Notes: generated from the letters alone by a model not told the origin. Shown: positions 23,672 through 34,309, counted from the first letter of the stretch. The stretch: DNA of 64,000 bases from Ischnura elegans (GCF_921293095.1 NC_060251.1:97946566-98010565), one strand, 5' to 3'. Translations and numbers: made by a program.

Positions 23672-24167
23672 CAGTGGCATAGCCAGGATAGGGGTTCTGT
23701 TATACCGAATCCCCTCCCTAGCTTCGAAAATCCCTTCCCTGGACCTATTTTCCTCTGGCACTAGTTACAAAGCCACCTTAAAATGCCATCTGAATAATTC
23801 ACCATTGTCTAATCAATAGTACCCCTTCTTATGTTTAATAATTTTGTTTTCTGTTAGTTTTTATTTTTTGTGCTATTGTTCGTTATCTTTTAGGTATTAT
23901 TTATTTAAAGAACAGCCAATGTAAAAGCCTTCGTGCCGTTTTTGGTGATGAAATAAATAAATATAAAAACACAATTATTTTCTTGCATAAAAGAAAACAA
24001 AATATAAAAAACTTATGAACTTACTAAATTTTTCTTTGACAAATGAAATTTTTGTCGATAATGAAAATTGTTTAAATTGGTTTAGAGTCCTCTACTTAGT
24101 ACCCTGTTTTTATAAAATTGTCTCCCTTGTTTTGGATCCCCCCCGGAACGCAATTCGTACGCCACTG
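23672..24167. mobile_element. Non-autonomous hAT-like element (family F)
   Basis: Ends CAGTGGCATAGCC and GTACGCCACTG are flanked by a perfect octamer GCTCAGCA (23664-23671 and 24168-24175). The right 200 bp match 32880-33080. The middle contains a SINE 3' piece (about 23880-23962, TGTAAAAGCCTTCGTGCCG followed by AAATAAAT), apparently inserted later. No transposase. Confidence 0.85.
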
Positions 24168-24260
24168 GCTCAGCAATCAGCATGCTTATTGCCGTATTTT
24201 TCAAATGCAAAACTATATGATATGTCACCCATTGCTCATCTACGTGATGACACCTATACG

Positions 24261-24480
24261 CCGACCTCAGTGGCGGCAAGTAAAATTTCATGTATTGCAA
24301 AATAAGAGGTCGCAGGTTCGAGTCCCGCCTGGGTAAGTTACCCTAAACCAGGGTATGTGGGTGTGAGTGTATAATTATTTAATACATTTCACAATATACG
24401 TTCAATTATTAATATATTGATAATCCCCTATGTAAAAGGTCAATATACTGTCGGCGTCAAAATGATGTGCCCCTTTACAT
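24261..24480 (+). mobile_element. tRNA-derived SINE, diverged head
   Basis: GACCTCAGTGGCGGCAAGTAA corresponds in part to the family head GGCCTCGGTGGCGGCGGGGTA. AGGTCGCAGGTTCGAGTCCC carries box B, followed by CCTGGGTAAGTTACCC and a diverged body. No clear A-rich tail. Confidence 0.7.
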
Positions 24481-24559
24481 TGCAAATTTATATCTGGACT
24501 TCAGTGCATCCCATAATATTGAATAAAACGCCATTTTAAAGGAAATTTTATTTTCAATT

Positions 24560-24835
24560 CTGATTTATTTTTTGTTCTGCGAAAAATTCAAAAATATAGA
24601 CTCACAGCGTTTACAATATATTGGGAGATTTGGGATGGGAATCTTCCACAGAGCGAAGAACAAAGTACAGTCAAAATTTACGAACAATAAGTAAATTCGG
24701 AAGAGATTTCTCCTCAGGCGACGCGTAAAATATGCTTCCTTTACCGCCGCACGATTGTATGCATGATCATGCGAAGAAAGCAAAGGAAAAAGACTGCAAA
24801 GAGAGAGATTTAAAAGGTCATTCGTTATAACGTAA
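24560..24835 (+). mobile_element. LINE C-terminal fragment
   Basis: The plus strand holds the remnant of the GELGWES.. RRAKS block and a following basic region (HDHAKKAKEKD), colinear with 19270-19450 and 58960-59130. It is short and degenerate. It ends at the mariner element's TA. Confidence 0.55.
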
Positions 24836-24845
24836 CATGGATTTA

Positions 24846-25442
24846 CGAGGGTGGTTTGAAAAGTTCTCGGAAACCCCACGAGTTGTCAGCGCTAGTGCAA
24901 CGAACTATTCACATGATATCCATATGACTGTTCGCTGTAAACACATGCCACGTCAATGCTCGTGGAAAAGACCTGTGACGGTGGCATGGCTTTTTTGTTG
25001 TTCCCGCATAATGATTTGCAAAGATGGAAAAATCGAGGTTCGTGCAGTGATTAAGTACTTCGTAAAAATAGGAACATAAAAGCAAAGGACATTAATGCCG
25101 AATCCCAGCATACACTAAGGGACTCTGCTCCTTCATAGTCAACTGTTGCCAAGAGGACAAATGAATTTAAATTTGGTCGGGAGAGCTTCCATCTCTTGCC
25201 AAAACTGAAATTTTTTCATGGTCGACCTGGTGGATAAAATAATTTACTTCAAATGAAGAACTGATAGCCGGAGTTGACAACTATTTTGCAGGCCTAGAGA
25301 AGTCTCATTTTCTTGATGGGATCAAGGCACTAGAATATCGTTGGACCAAATGTGGTAATCTATAAGGAGACTATATTGAAAAATCAATTGATGAGAGAAC
25401 ATTTTTTCTATTCCGTTCCGAGAACTTTTCAAACTACCCTCG
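24846..25442 (+). mobile_element. mariner element, internally deleted
   Basis: Inverted ends CGAGGGTGGTTTGAAAAGTT and its complement AACTTTTCAAACTACCCTCG lie between TA dinucleotides (24844-24845 and 25443-25444). The left part encodes the N-terminal helix-turn-helix start of a mariner transposase (VRAVIKYFVKIG, then a degenerate S..TVAK..NEFKFGR). The right part encodes the C-terminal LDGIKALEYRWTKC. The D,D34D catalytic core is lost in the deletion, so it could move only in trans. Length is 597 bp against about 1.3 kb for a whole element. Confidence 0.92.
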
Positions 25443-25534
25443 TACTATAGGAAATACAAACGATAGGCAGGTTTTTCCTATGCATGAATGTGGACGTTTA
25501 TTTTGTTATTATATGTAATATTTTTATGACCCCG

Positions 25535-25645
25535 TGATGTGCATGTGGGGATCATCTTGCATGCTGCATGCAGGTGATTGGTCACCCCCTGCCAAACACC
25601 ATACAGGCGCCTCGCTTAGTTTTATTTGCATGTAGATGTAGGAAT
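25535..25645 (+). mobile_element. LINE 3' tail fragment
   Basis: ATGCATGCTGCATGC-like sequence, TGATTGGTCACCCCCTGCC and AAACACC lead to a degenerate GTAGATGTAG end. It is a diverged copy of the common tail. The 25645-25742 and 25887-26370 flanks show no further features. Confidence 0.55.
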
Positions 25646-25754
25646 AAATTACGGCTCTTTATTGATCATATCCATACTCGTATAACTGTACCGAACGATA
25701 CGAGCTGCGTTTATGTATTTTATTATCTTCAAAAAGAAACCCCATACGAGAGAT

Positions 25755-25874
25755 TCTTCGTTAAAACTTTCGCGGGTGCTCGTCATTATGATGAAAAACT
25801 TTTGGGCTATGTCGCCGCGTCAATTAACTATTACTAATTAATTGACGCGGCGACATAGCCCAAAAGTTTTTAAT
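25755..25874. mobile_element. Short hairpin insertion with 12-bp target duplication
   Basis: CATACGAGAGAT occurs on both sides (25743-25754 and 25875-25886). Inside, 34-bp arms (25794-25827 and 25838-25871) are perfect inverted repeats around a 10-bp loop. The left 40 bp contain, on the minus strand, a degenerate ATAATGACG.. GCGAAAG module like that of the other foldbacks. The perfect stem suggests a young insertion or gene-converted arms. Confidence 0.65.
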
Positions 25875-26413
25875 CATACGAGAGATGTTTTTCACTTCGG
25901 TTAACCTCAGTATAATATTCCTTCACATGTGTCTCCGATCATTTCCTCGCTAAAACGAGGTTTTTAAAATTGATTCGCCCATAAAAAACAATGTCATAAA
26001 TCTCAAGTTAGAGTGAAATTAGTATCTAAATAAATGAAGCCATTACTAAGATGTAGGTTTATTGCTTTCGGGGACGAGCTGAAATTGAAATGTGTGCTGG
26101 TATGGAAATGCTTTCCGAACCTGTCTCCCTCATTCACTGTGATTCGTTTATGGAACCCTGGAAAAAAACGAACTTAACAGGGTCGAGGAAAGGCTCGTAA
26201 ATGCCTATTTGAAACTCTACACAATCGACAGTGAACCCGCCCGTAGGAGTCCCTCAGTTAACTTGCATATTCAGCAGGTCGTTACATAAATCTTAATATT
26301 TGTTCGATGCATACGTTAGACAGGAACATCTAATAAACTTATTTTTCATTTTAAATTAACTCATCGAACGATCGTTGCTCACTGAACTGGAGTTTTGTGT
26401 TGCGTGAAGAAAG

Positions 26414-27201
26414 TAGTGATGGGTCGATCATGAACGATTCGATCAAAAAGATTGAATCACTAGGTGAATCAAATGACTCATGATTCATTTCGTTAAACAA
26501 GTCGATCATCAATCATCAATCACTCCGACTTCCGGTTTAATATCAATCATCCCGGTTTCCGGTTTATTTCAAAATTCGGAACGATCGATGCTTGATCTCT
26601 TTTCGTCAGGGCAGAAATAGTTGTGCGAAAATTAAATACTATGTTATGAAGAACTGAATACTTGTGTAATGTTTTTCTTATATGTTTTCCAGCAGTTAAC
26701 AATATTAATAGCGCCAATAAACGTAAAAGGAAGTATTAAGATGACTCTTGTAGGAGAACGTTAAGAAGTAGAAGTTAAAGCTGGTTACATTTTATTGTGC
26801 CGTTCATAAAATTATCCTGCAGATCAGATTCATGCATAGTGTGCGGTGTATTTTGTGTTATATTTTGAGATATATAGTTAGAAATTATTCTATTAGTGTT
26901 AAGAAACTGTGGCAGTTTTGCCTTCCCAAATATTTTCATGACACTGCTTCCTTCATTTTTGCAATCTAATTTACTTATCTAGGAATTCACAATCAAAATA
27001 GTATATGAAATGATAATATGGATAGCAATCAGCGTTACCAATGCTCTTCGCAGATGAGGCAGTATTTATTCGATTATTCAATTCGATCATGATTCCTTTG
27101 AGTATTTTCGGTCATAATGATTGAATCAATTGATTGAATCATTTATGTGACTCGTGTCAAAATGATTGAATCACTAAAATGATCGACTTTGCCCATCACT
27201 A
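26414..27201. mobile_element. Non-autonomous hAT element with perfect 8-bp duplication
   Basis: GAAGAAAG lies at 26406-26413 and 27202-27209. The ends TAGTGATGGGTCGATCAT and its near complement (ATGATCGACTTTGCCCATCACTA in two parts) form the terminal repeat. The TAGTGATGGG start is hAT-like. The interior has repeated TCAATCAT and CGATCAT words but no transposase. It sits within a LINE codon series, so the LINE is older. Confidence 0.92.
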
Positions 27202-27583
27202 GAAGAAAGCACGTGAAAAATCGTTACGACAGTCTTGTTATTGTAACTGACCTCTTCGAAAAACTTGGATGGCTATGAATCTCTGTCCCACCGTAGACTG
27301 AAAAATAGACTAAACCTATTAGATAAATCCAAGAACAGGGTATTATCCGACGAAGTTAGCCGTATCTTACGAGCGCCAACATACTACGGTAGATCATATT
27401 GTATAAATAAAATAAGATATACTGTAGAGCAGACAGATTCAGAATGTCTTTTTTCCACGATCAATGTTAGATTATAACGGCAGCGTTACAACTCATTTAT
27501 TGTTACATGACTTGTAGAGTAGCCTATAAACTTGGAGATACCTCAATGCAAGTTTCTGAATTTGCTTATTGTGTCAAATAGCA

Positions 27584-27899
27584 ATCTAACGATTTGATCG
27601 TTGGATTATTCTTCCTCATAGGATAATCCTCCAAAATTGTTACAATAGCAATGGCTGTTGCCAGGTTTCGCTGATGGTAGGACCCGCCCGCCTTTGTGAC
27701 GGTGCGGGATTCCTCGTCCCTTCCCTTCTTTCCCTATCCACTCCCAGGAGGCGTCGTCGGGCTCCTATCGCGGCGGCGCCACCTTCCTTTTTTCCCTCCA
27801 GTCCACCCCCTTTTGGGGTGCAGAGGCGATAAGCAAAAGCTTCCAGGCCCTGCCCCTAGAAGAGTAACCGGCGAGCACGCCCTAGGGTTTCGTATCCAC
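27584..27899. mobile_element. Unknown GC-rich insertion with 14-bp target duplication
   Basis: TGTGTCAAATAGCA is present at 27570-27583 and 27900-27913 within a LINE 3' region. The enclosed 316 bp have no inverted ends, no A-rich tail and no box A/B. The first 90 bp are AT-rich and the rest is GC-rich. The long duplication suggests retro-insertion by target-primed reverse transcription, possibly a processed transcript fragment, but the source is not recognised. Confidence 0.6.
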
Positions 27900-28485
27900 T
27901 GTGTCAAATAGCATGTTTTGTGTGTGCTAGTATTATTGGCAGATAGATTTAATGAGTAGTGGGTCTTTGCATGAATGCGGTAGTATAATATGTTAGCATG
28001 CGTAACGTTTTTTTGTACCGTGTGGTGTGCATGTGGGAATCCTCTTGCACGCTGGTGATTTATGACCCCCTCCCTAACACCCTAGAGGTGACTCGCAGGG
28101 TATTATGTAGATGTAGATACGTGAGTAGTGGCATTCATAGGAGATATTGACGCGAAAGCCGGTGATTTAGCGCGAAGATTAGCGTGAGATTTGGTTTACC
28201 ATGCGTTTAATCATGCGTTAAGCTACGTTTTTAAAAATTTAAATGGTCCAGAACTTATTTCTTGATGACACATAATGATGTACTATTACGAGATGACATT
28301 TTACCCAGTGATGTAAAAATATTTTACGGCGAAATTCGTCGTGATTTCCTTATTTTATCGGGGCGATATATCAGAATTTATTGTCGGACAACTGGCACCG
28401 CGCCAGTTCAAACATCAATATGGGATTCCCTACGTATTTAAATATGGTCATATTTTCTGATAATTCAACCAGAGCCTGGTCTTAA

Positions 28486-28712
28486 GGCCGTTTTACACGG
28501 GGCACGGAATTGCGCAGATTAGAGCTGCATTAATTTCAAAATGGCGTGGAATTGCGCGAATGCATGAACAAAATTAGAATAGGGGCTATATCTCACGTCC
28601 ACGCATTCTCGCATGTGTTCTAGCAATTCACCGCTTTACACGATGTAATTTTGACTGCGCCTTCATACACACGTCAGATTGCGCAAGTACGTGCCCCGTG
28701 TAAAACTGTCTT
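28486..28712. mobile_element. TTAA-type MITE (family B), full copy
   Basis: The ends GGCCGTTTTACACGGGGCAC and (reverse) GACAGTTTTACACGGGGCAC are inverted. TTAA precedes it and TTTA follows it, fitting a TTAA target as used by piggyBac-like transposases. Relatives are at 7802-7907, 56366-56505 and 57571-58447. The undisturbed interior here (CTAGCAATTCACCGC) represents the target into which family A inserted at 57.66 kb. Confidence 0.8.
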
Positions 28713-28719
28713 TAGGCAT

Positions 28720-29300
28720 TGGCATGAGAAAAAGGTACGCATCGCCTCAGAGGTTCCTAAATGTAAAACCTCTTTGCAACAAGCTAATTAATACAGCATT
28801 GTTCTGCCCTGGAGCCAAAACAATATTGGCCAAGGGTGTTGTGAGAAGATATTCAGATGAAAAATTAAAAGAGATATGCTACTTCGCATTCGTACGGCCA
28901 CGCCTTGAATATACAGTGATCATATATGTAATCCGCCGCAGAAAAACTTAATAATATACAAAGGAAAGCTGCGCTACGGATTTACAGAAAGGGTTACACA
29001 GATATTTAAACCAATTAAACTGGAAGCCGCTAGAGGCTATGCGCTACCCTTAGAGTGATTGAGGAATTAAGAATAGAAATATTTCAAAGCGACACAGGGA
29101 ACATCATGTTAGAAACTCAGTATACTTCCAGGTCCGACAGAAGATGAAGTTGACGCAGGGAATACAATTACAAAATTTCTCCCTCGTAGAATTAGAAAAG
29201 CGCTTCTAGAAAATGTTGAACAGACGGCATGTATTTGCATCCCGTGAACCAAGTCCATAGTCATAAATGATATGAAACATAAATACTATATTGTCGAGGG
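28720..29300 (+). mobile_element. LINE C-terminal fragment
   Basis: The plus strand reads RRYSDEKLKEICYFAFVRPR, LEYTVII, then IQRKAALRIYRKG, a degenerate TGSR.. and VIEELRIEIFQSDTGN. This is the C-terminal part of the CR1-like family also seen at 40930, 44050 and 63300. It is fragmentary and non-functional. Confidence 0.7.
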
Positions 29301-29447
29301 AAACAGCCATTCGTAAATATCCGTAATTCGACGTCATAAAAAATGCTAGCATAAGACCCCGGACGAAGATCACTTGATGAGTTTCAGTGCCAGATAAGCG
29401 GAAAAAATGCTTTCTAAGTGTTTTTCTTTACCCACTCAAAATCAACG

Positions 29448-29537
29448 CCTTCGGTAGCTCAGTTGGTAGAGCGGTGGACTGTAGGAGGAATTCAAATCAG
29501 ATATCCATAGGTCGCTGGTTCAAATCCGGCCCGAAGG
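29448..29537 (+). tRNA. tRNA-Tyr (GTA) with 18-nt intron
   Basis: CCTTCGGTAGCTCAGTTGGT starts the gene and CCGAAGG closes it. The anticodon GTA sits in CTGTAG, followed by an 18-base intron and exon 2 ATCCATAGG. Boxes A and B are intact. It is on the plus strand, opposite to the other complete tyrosine copies. The upstream 70 bp match the flank at 31510-31589. It appears functional. Confidence 0.95.
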
Positions 29538-29749
29538 AGAAATTTTATTTTTCATCCGCACTGCCATCTGCCGGACGAGCTTATCAATGAAAGTTGTATC
29601 AATGAATCTTCGTCGCCATTATCTTATGTTTCATTCACGAATTTTCTCGGACCCCGAATGTTTTTCAAGTGATTCTACGCCAATTTTGTTCGAACATTGA
29701 TTTGTGCAGTTAATTATGTCAATGTGAAGAAATATATTTTATGCATCTG

Positions 29750-29850
29750 CAGAATACCTTGCGAGTCACATATAGGGTATTTGGCACGGGGGAGATGAAT
29801 TACCGGCATGTAAGAGGTTTCCCGCATAAACACCACACAGAAACAAAAAT
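29750..29850 (-). mobile_element. LINE 3' tail fragment
   Basis: AATACCTTGCGAGTCACATA and GGGTATTTGGCACGGGGG are the reverse complement of the common LINE tail, with many changes. No coding part follows. Confidence 0.55.
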
Positions 29851-29964
29851 GACACGCATAGAAACAAATTATGATTCCAAAATTCATGGAAATGAAAAAC
29901 TTGCCAATTACTCATGAAGACTCTCGGCCAATAAAGCTAGAGAGCGCACTAAACATGCTGTTAA

Positions 29965-30197
29965 GGCCTATTCACACGGTACATTAATCCGTACAAGTTA
30001 ATGTCTAAATGAATGAACGCGAGAATGAACACGAAAATGTACCGTGTAACCACTCAACATGGGCGAATGCATGCACAGAAAATAGAACCTGTTCTAATTT
30101 GGTTCATGCATTCGTACATGTTCCGTTCCAGTCCACAAAAATCATTCATGCAAACAGACATTAACGCGTGCGCGTTAATGTATCGAGTAAACAGGCC
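29965..30197. mobile_element. TTAA-type MITE (second family)
   Basis: Starts after TTAA with GGCCTATTCACACGGTACAT and ends with the inverted ATCGAGTAAACAGGCC before TTTA. Internal inverted words (ATGCATTCG and CGAATGCAT) add secondary structure. The terminal GGCC(T/G) and the CACACGG-like block resemble family B, but the interiors differ. Confidence 0.7.
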
Positions 30198-30239
30198 TTT
30201 AGAAATACCAAGAAAGTTCAAAAAACTGCATTAAGGAAT

Positions 30240-30670
30240 CCATAAGATGGAAGGCTACACTACAAATCAGCTGAATTGTTTGTAAGTTCTATCGCTGCCG
30301 TTATAGCCTTTTGTTGATCGTGGAAAATACGGAATTGTGAATCAATCTGTTCTGCAGTCTATCTCTCTCACTTTATTTATAAGAACTGATCTCCCGTAGT
30401 GTTGGCGTTCGTAATATATGGCAAACTTCGTCGGAAAATACAAAGCTCTTGAATTTAAATAATAGGTTTAGTATATTTTTCAGTCTATGGTATGGCAGAT
30501 ATTCCCACACGAGATTATCTAAGAAGTCAGTAACACAAACAAGACTATCGCAACGATTTTTCACGTGCGTGGCGGCTCTTCTATGCACGCGTTCGAACTC
30601 TATTTTTAAGCCTATTTCATTTGAATCCCAAACACCGGCAGCGTAATTCCAAATGGGATCTTACGAAGGA
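30240..30670 (-). mobile_element. LINE C-terminal part
   Basis: The minus strand encodes MHRRAATHVKNRCDSLVCV, DFLDNL, YHRLKNILNLLFKFKS, SDEVCHILRTPT and a tail. It matches 27210-27470 on the plus strand. Upstream (to 30670) WNYAAGVWDSNEIG-like residues are readable. Few stops interrupt this short piece, but the RT core is missing. Confidence 0.75.
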
Positions 30671-30821
30671 GAAGTGGCTAATTTATATATGTGAGAATGT
30701 TTGCTACGGAAGAATTTTAGTGAATGGCTATGCGTAACCAGTGTCACGGCATATGACGATAGATCATACCATTATGATAGATAGATCATACCATTGTTCA
30801 GGCTCAAAATTGTGGAACTCG

Positions 30822-31256
30822 GAATGGGCATACCCAGCGAGGGGCAGGAGGGTGCAGCTGACCCCCCCCCCCCAGAAGCAAAAATTGCAAATGTCTTTAT
30901 GGAAAATAATATCGTTTCAAGCAAATAGTTTTAAAAACTAGTAGAGAGCTCATGGTGAAACAAAACCTAGTACTTTCCAACAAACTTTTTAATATTAGCT
31001 GTCAACTAATTTCGACGTTTATACCGTCATTATCAAGTCTAACAGAATACAAAGGTTTGTGCAACAGTACTGGGGTTTGTTTCACCATGAACATTTCATC
31101 GTTCCACCAAGTAACTCCCAAATCAGTTGATAATAAAGAACTGTTACAGTTTCCTTAAAATGTTGATTTTAATTCACCTTTTCCATGCTTAATTCTTACC
31201 TACAGCTTGAACAACCATGGCCTGCCCCCTCCCCCCAGTTTTGATCCTGAGTACGC
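30822..31256. mobile_element. hAT-like element (family I) with hairpin inside
   Basis: GGGCATACCCAGCGAGG at the left and CCTGAGTACGCCC at the right are inverted ends matching 46156-46535 (GGGCGTACCCAGG and GCTGGGTACGC). CACCTTTTCCATGC near 31185 is a shared interior word. A hairpin-type unit at about 30950-31145 is nested within. Flanking bases TCGGAA and TTGGAA are similar. Confidence 0.6.
30950..31145. mobile_element. Foldback unit with hairpin motif
   Basis: ATGGTGAAACAAAACC..AGTACT and AGTACTGGGGTTTGTTTCACCAT face each other. Between them the minus strand reads TTGATAAT, stem GACG/CGTC, GAAA, TTAGT. Its right side (AACATTTCATCGTTCCACCA and beyond) is the inverse of 58650-58700, so the two loci hold the same family. 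Confidence 0.6.
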
Positions 31257-31589
31257 CCTTGGAAGTCGGATAAAATAATACTTTGGTATCTAAATTTAAT
31301 CATATTTATGAGACTTTTTTCAATATCCATTCCGAAAAACAATGAAATGTTATTTTTGAAAAAGTTTAAAATAGCATCCTAAGCATCTCACGAGCTTGGC
31401 GCGACGTAAAGAATATAATAAATTACGTTGTCAATAGATAAATCCATTCATTGACGGCCAGAGTGTGACGTCATTAGGTGAGCCAATCTGGGGGACGAAG
31501 GCCATTTGGCCTCAGTGACCAGTTTCCGAGCCAGATTAGCGAAAAAAATGCTTAGTAAAGATTCGTACTTTCCCTCTTCCTTTTCAACG

Positions 31590-31648
31590 CCTTCGGTAGC
31601 TCAGTTGGTAGAGCGGTGGACTGTAGTAGGAATTTGTTTCAGATATCC
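31590..31648 (+). pseudogene. tRNA-Tyr 5' half (exon 1 plus intron only)
   Basis: CCTTCGGTAGCTC through CTGTAG and an 18-base intron are intact, but exon 2 stops after ATCC and runs into ATTGATGAGG repeats. The T arm and the 3' acceptor strand are missing, so it cannot make a tRNA. It has box A only. Confidence 0.9.
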
Positions 31649-31831
31649 TCATTGATGAGGATATCCTCATTGATGGGTCAAAATTGGCAGAGGAAGAGAG
31701 ATAAAATAGATTATGGAGGAAATTATGAAATAATTGTGAGATAAGAACGCGGCCGAAAATTCGTGGTACTATTTCGTTCATTGATAAGCCGCCGCAACGA
31801 TTCCGAGTAGCTGCGAGAAGGGAAAAAAATT

Positions 31832-31921
31832 CCTTCGGGCCGGATTTGAACCAGCGACCTATGGATATCTGACTTTAAATCCTGCTACAGTCCACCGCTC
31901 TACCAACTGAGCTACCGAAGG
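31832..31921 (-). tRNA. tRNA-Tyr (GTA) with 18-nt intron
   Basis: Same structure as the copy at 22768: CCTTCGG/CCGAAGG acceptor, GTA anticodon, 18-base intron ending in CAGAT, exon 2 ATCCATAGG and an intact T arm. The intron sequence differs from the other copies, while the exons are the same, as expected for purifying selection or conversion of exons. It appears functional. Confidence 0.95.
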
Positions 31922-32115
31922 CGTTGAATGTTAAGAGAGAAAGTAAGATTCTTTAGAAAGCAGTTGTTTCGCTTATCTGGCACTTAAAACTTGTCACTCA
32001 TGGCAAATGATCTTCGTTGCGGGGCTTGGCTTGCGTCATGACTTCGCACTCTGGCTGTATCACTTGACGACGTAACGCATCATATTCTTTACGTCGAGCC
32101 AATCTCCTTGTGAGA

Positions 32116-32825
32116 TGGTTTCACTGATATTTGTTTGAACGGGAAATGATAGTGAGAATCGTCTCATTGCTACTTTAGTTTGATAAAGTTCGAAATATGG
32201 ATGATCGGTTGGCTTGATCTCTCAATTTTTCTCGGGTTTTCTTCCTCGTCAGTTGATTTGTTTACATTAGATTCGTTGGATATCCTAGGAGCAACTTCAG
32301 TTCGAAGGCGCCGGCGTGTGATCAAGACTAATGGCAGAGTCTAAGGCGCGATAGATCTACAGAAGCTATACCGGCAGGACCCCAACGAGCCAGCTAAAAA
32401 AAGTAGATTTATTAGGCGTATATGCTTTCGGTCTCGGAGTAAAATGTTGTTCTTGTGAAGAGAAAACTTAAAAATAATAATTTGCAATATATATAAGGAA
32501 AAATTCAAGAAAATAAAATGATATTAAATAAATGCGACGATTTTTAAAATTTATATTGATTTTTAATATTTTTTTCTACAAATCTGGCACATTTTAATTT
32601 TTTTATCGCTGCTGCGAATTTGATAGACGTTTGAATGTTTTTTGTCCTCTTTATTAACTACATATTTTGAAAGTTGAAAAAAATTACTACCGCATGATTA
32701 GAGGGAGGTTTAGACATACGAAAGACTAATAGAAGAGTAACGTTTTGATGCAGTGTATATGTTTTTGGGCCGTAATTCCAAATGTCTGTAAGCACAGTTT
32801 TATTAGTACCTACGCTTCACCCTGA
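32116..32825. other. No gene recognised
   Basis: AT-rich sequence with no long frame, RNA gene or transposon end. Homopolymer runs of T are common. Confidence 0.4.
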
Positions 32826-33080
32826 CAGTGGCGTAGCGAGGGGGGAGGGTCCGGAACCTCCTCCACCCCCCGGAAATATTTGAACACAATAATTTTACTT
32901 CATAAAAGAAAACAAAATATTGAAATATCACGAATTAAAAGATTTCTTTGTAAAATGAAGTTTCTTCAATTATGAAAAGTGTTAAAATTAGTTTAAAAGC
33001 CTCTACTTAGTACCCTGTTTTTAAAAAATTCCACCCCTGGTTTTGGACCCCTCCGAACGTAATTCCTGGCTACACCACTG
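32826..33080. mobile_element. hAT-like element (family F), short copy
   Basis: CAGTGGCGTAGCGAGGGGGG at the left and GGCTACACCACTG at the right are inverted ends. The interior (AAAAGAAAACAAAATAT, CCTCTACTTAGTACCCTGTT) matches 23970-24140. The flanking octamers do not match, so the target duplication has decayed or the ends recombined. Confidence 0.75.
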
Positions 33081-33433
33081 CAGTCTGGGGTTAAATTTTT
33101 GAACAAGATGGGAGATGAATTCGTTAATGGAGGGGAGTTAGTGGGCGGTTCTGGCATTTGCGATTCTAACTTATCCTCTAAGAAGGAGAAGGGAACGGAT
33201 AGATTTATTCTTAGAAGATTTCTAATTTCTTCAGTTAATTAAGTTCTATACTTGGTATAAAAAGCGCATGTCAATACCCCTGGGATTTATATGGAGACGG
33301 ATACGTGAACAATGACAAAGTGGGGTTTCTACCTCCATTATATAGCATAGGTTGGCGGGATGCAGTTCTCTGAATGGCTGTCTCTTGGATGAGTCTTTTT
33401 CAGGGGCTGTGAAGGAGAAGCTCCGGAAAAATC

Positions 33434-33733
33434 CATGGGCGGATTTAGGGCACGGGGGCACGTGCCCTAAATCCCCAAGTGCCCGTGCCCCCTACCCCCA
33501 CCCAGACAAGCTTAAATACTGGACAAGATTTTTAATACAGTTTTCATTATGTCCGTTTTATGTTGTGTATTACGGAGCCTCAATTATTTTATTTCATATT
33601 AATAACTTTCATATAAAAATAATAAAAAATATTTTCTACAGTAATTGTTGTGTTTTGTTTTTAATCTCAAATATGATAAGACCAGTCAGACCCTAGTGCG
33701 CCCTCACAGAAAAAAATCTTGAATCCGCCCCTG
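33434..33733. mobile_element. TIR element with CATGGGCGGATT ends (family J)
   Basis: CATGGGCGGATTTAGG at the left faces TTGAATCCGCCCCTG at the right. Just inside the left end GGGCACGGGGGCACGTGCCC forms a small palindrome. The rest is AT-rich with no frame. The ends resemble hAT MITEs, but the flanking octamers do not match. Confidence 0.55.
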
Positions 33734-34020
33734 GATCAAGCCATTGTCGCGGAAGCCGTCGTTCTAACATTGCTCACTTGTTTGTTGAAAGATTTCATTC
33801 CAAAATAACCAATCGAATTTACTATCATTGGACACAAAGTTAAATGGGATTCCACGAATACGTTATCATTGGTGGATCAAAAAATTAGCACAACAAGAAA
33901 GATAATTTAACTCGAAAGAAATTATGAAAGAATTGCGAGATAAGAACGCAGAAGATTATTTGTGCTGCAACTTCATTCACTGGCCACTTCCGAGTGATTA
34001 CGAGAAGAGAAAAAAAAATT

Positions 34021-34110
34021 CCTTCGGGCCGGATTTGAACCAGCGACCTATGGATATCTGAATTTATTACCTTCTACAGTCCACCGCTCTACCAACTGAG
34101 CTACCGAAGG
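34021..34110 (-). tRNA. tRNA-Tyr (GTA) with 18-nt intron
   Basis: Complete gene with the same exons as the copies at 22768, 29448 and 31832. The 18-base intron differs in its first half. Flanks on both sides match the other units (GAGAAGAGAAAAAAA before the gene in plus coordinates and TCGCACTCTG after). It appears functional. Confidence 0.95.
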
Positions 34111-34309
34111 CGTTGAACGGAGGGAGTGAAAGTAAGAATCCTGACAAAGCAGTTGTTCCGCTTATCTGGTTCGGAAACTGGTCACTCACGCTAAATGAAC
34201 TTCGTCCCGGGACTTAAGCTTTCCTTATGACGTCGCACTCTGTTTGTCGAAGAATGGCTGTATATCTTAACAATGTGGGTACTGTATAAATCATACCTCT
34301 TATATCAGG

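Larger units (their letters stand above)
26380..28125 (+). mobile_element. LINE 3' part carrying two insertions
   Basis: The LINE frame reads LEFCVA.RKHVKNRYDSLVIV, DLFEKLGW, SHRRLKNRLNLLDKSK, SDEVSRILRAPT and a tail at 27265-27477. It ends at about 28015-28125 with the common 3' tail and GTAGATGTAGAT. A hAT (26414-27201) and an unknown 316-bp segment (27584-27899) interrupt it, each with clear target duplications. The matching C-terminal piece on the minus strand at 30240-30670 shows the uninterrupted order. Confidence 0.75.
31385..32115. repeat. Large imperfect palindrome built from two tRNA-Tyr units
   Basis: The left arm (31385-31650) and right arm (about 31860-32115) are inverted copies, with matched words CGACGTAAAGAATAT, GTTACG and CCAGAGTG and a tRNA-Tyr gene or part in each. 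The spacer is the usual 5' flank of the right gene. The left arm has lost its second exon. The copies differ at scattered positions, so the duplication is not recent. Confidence 0.75.
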
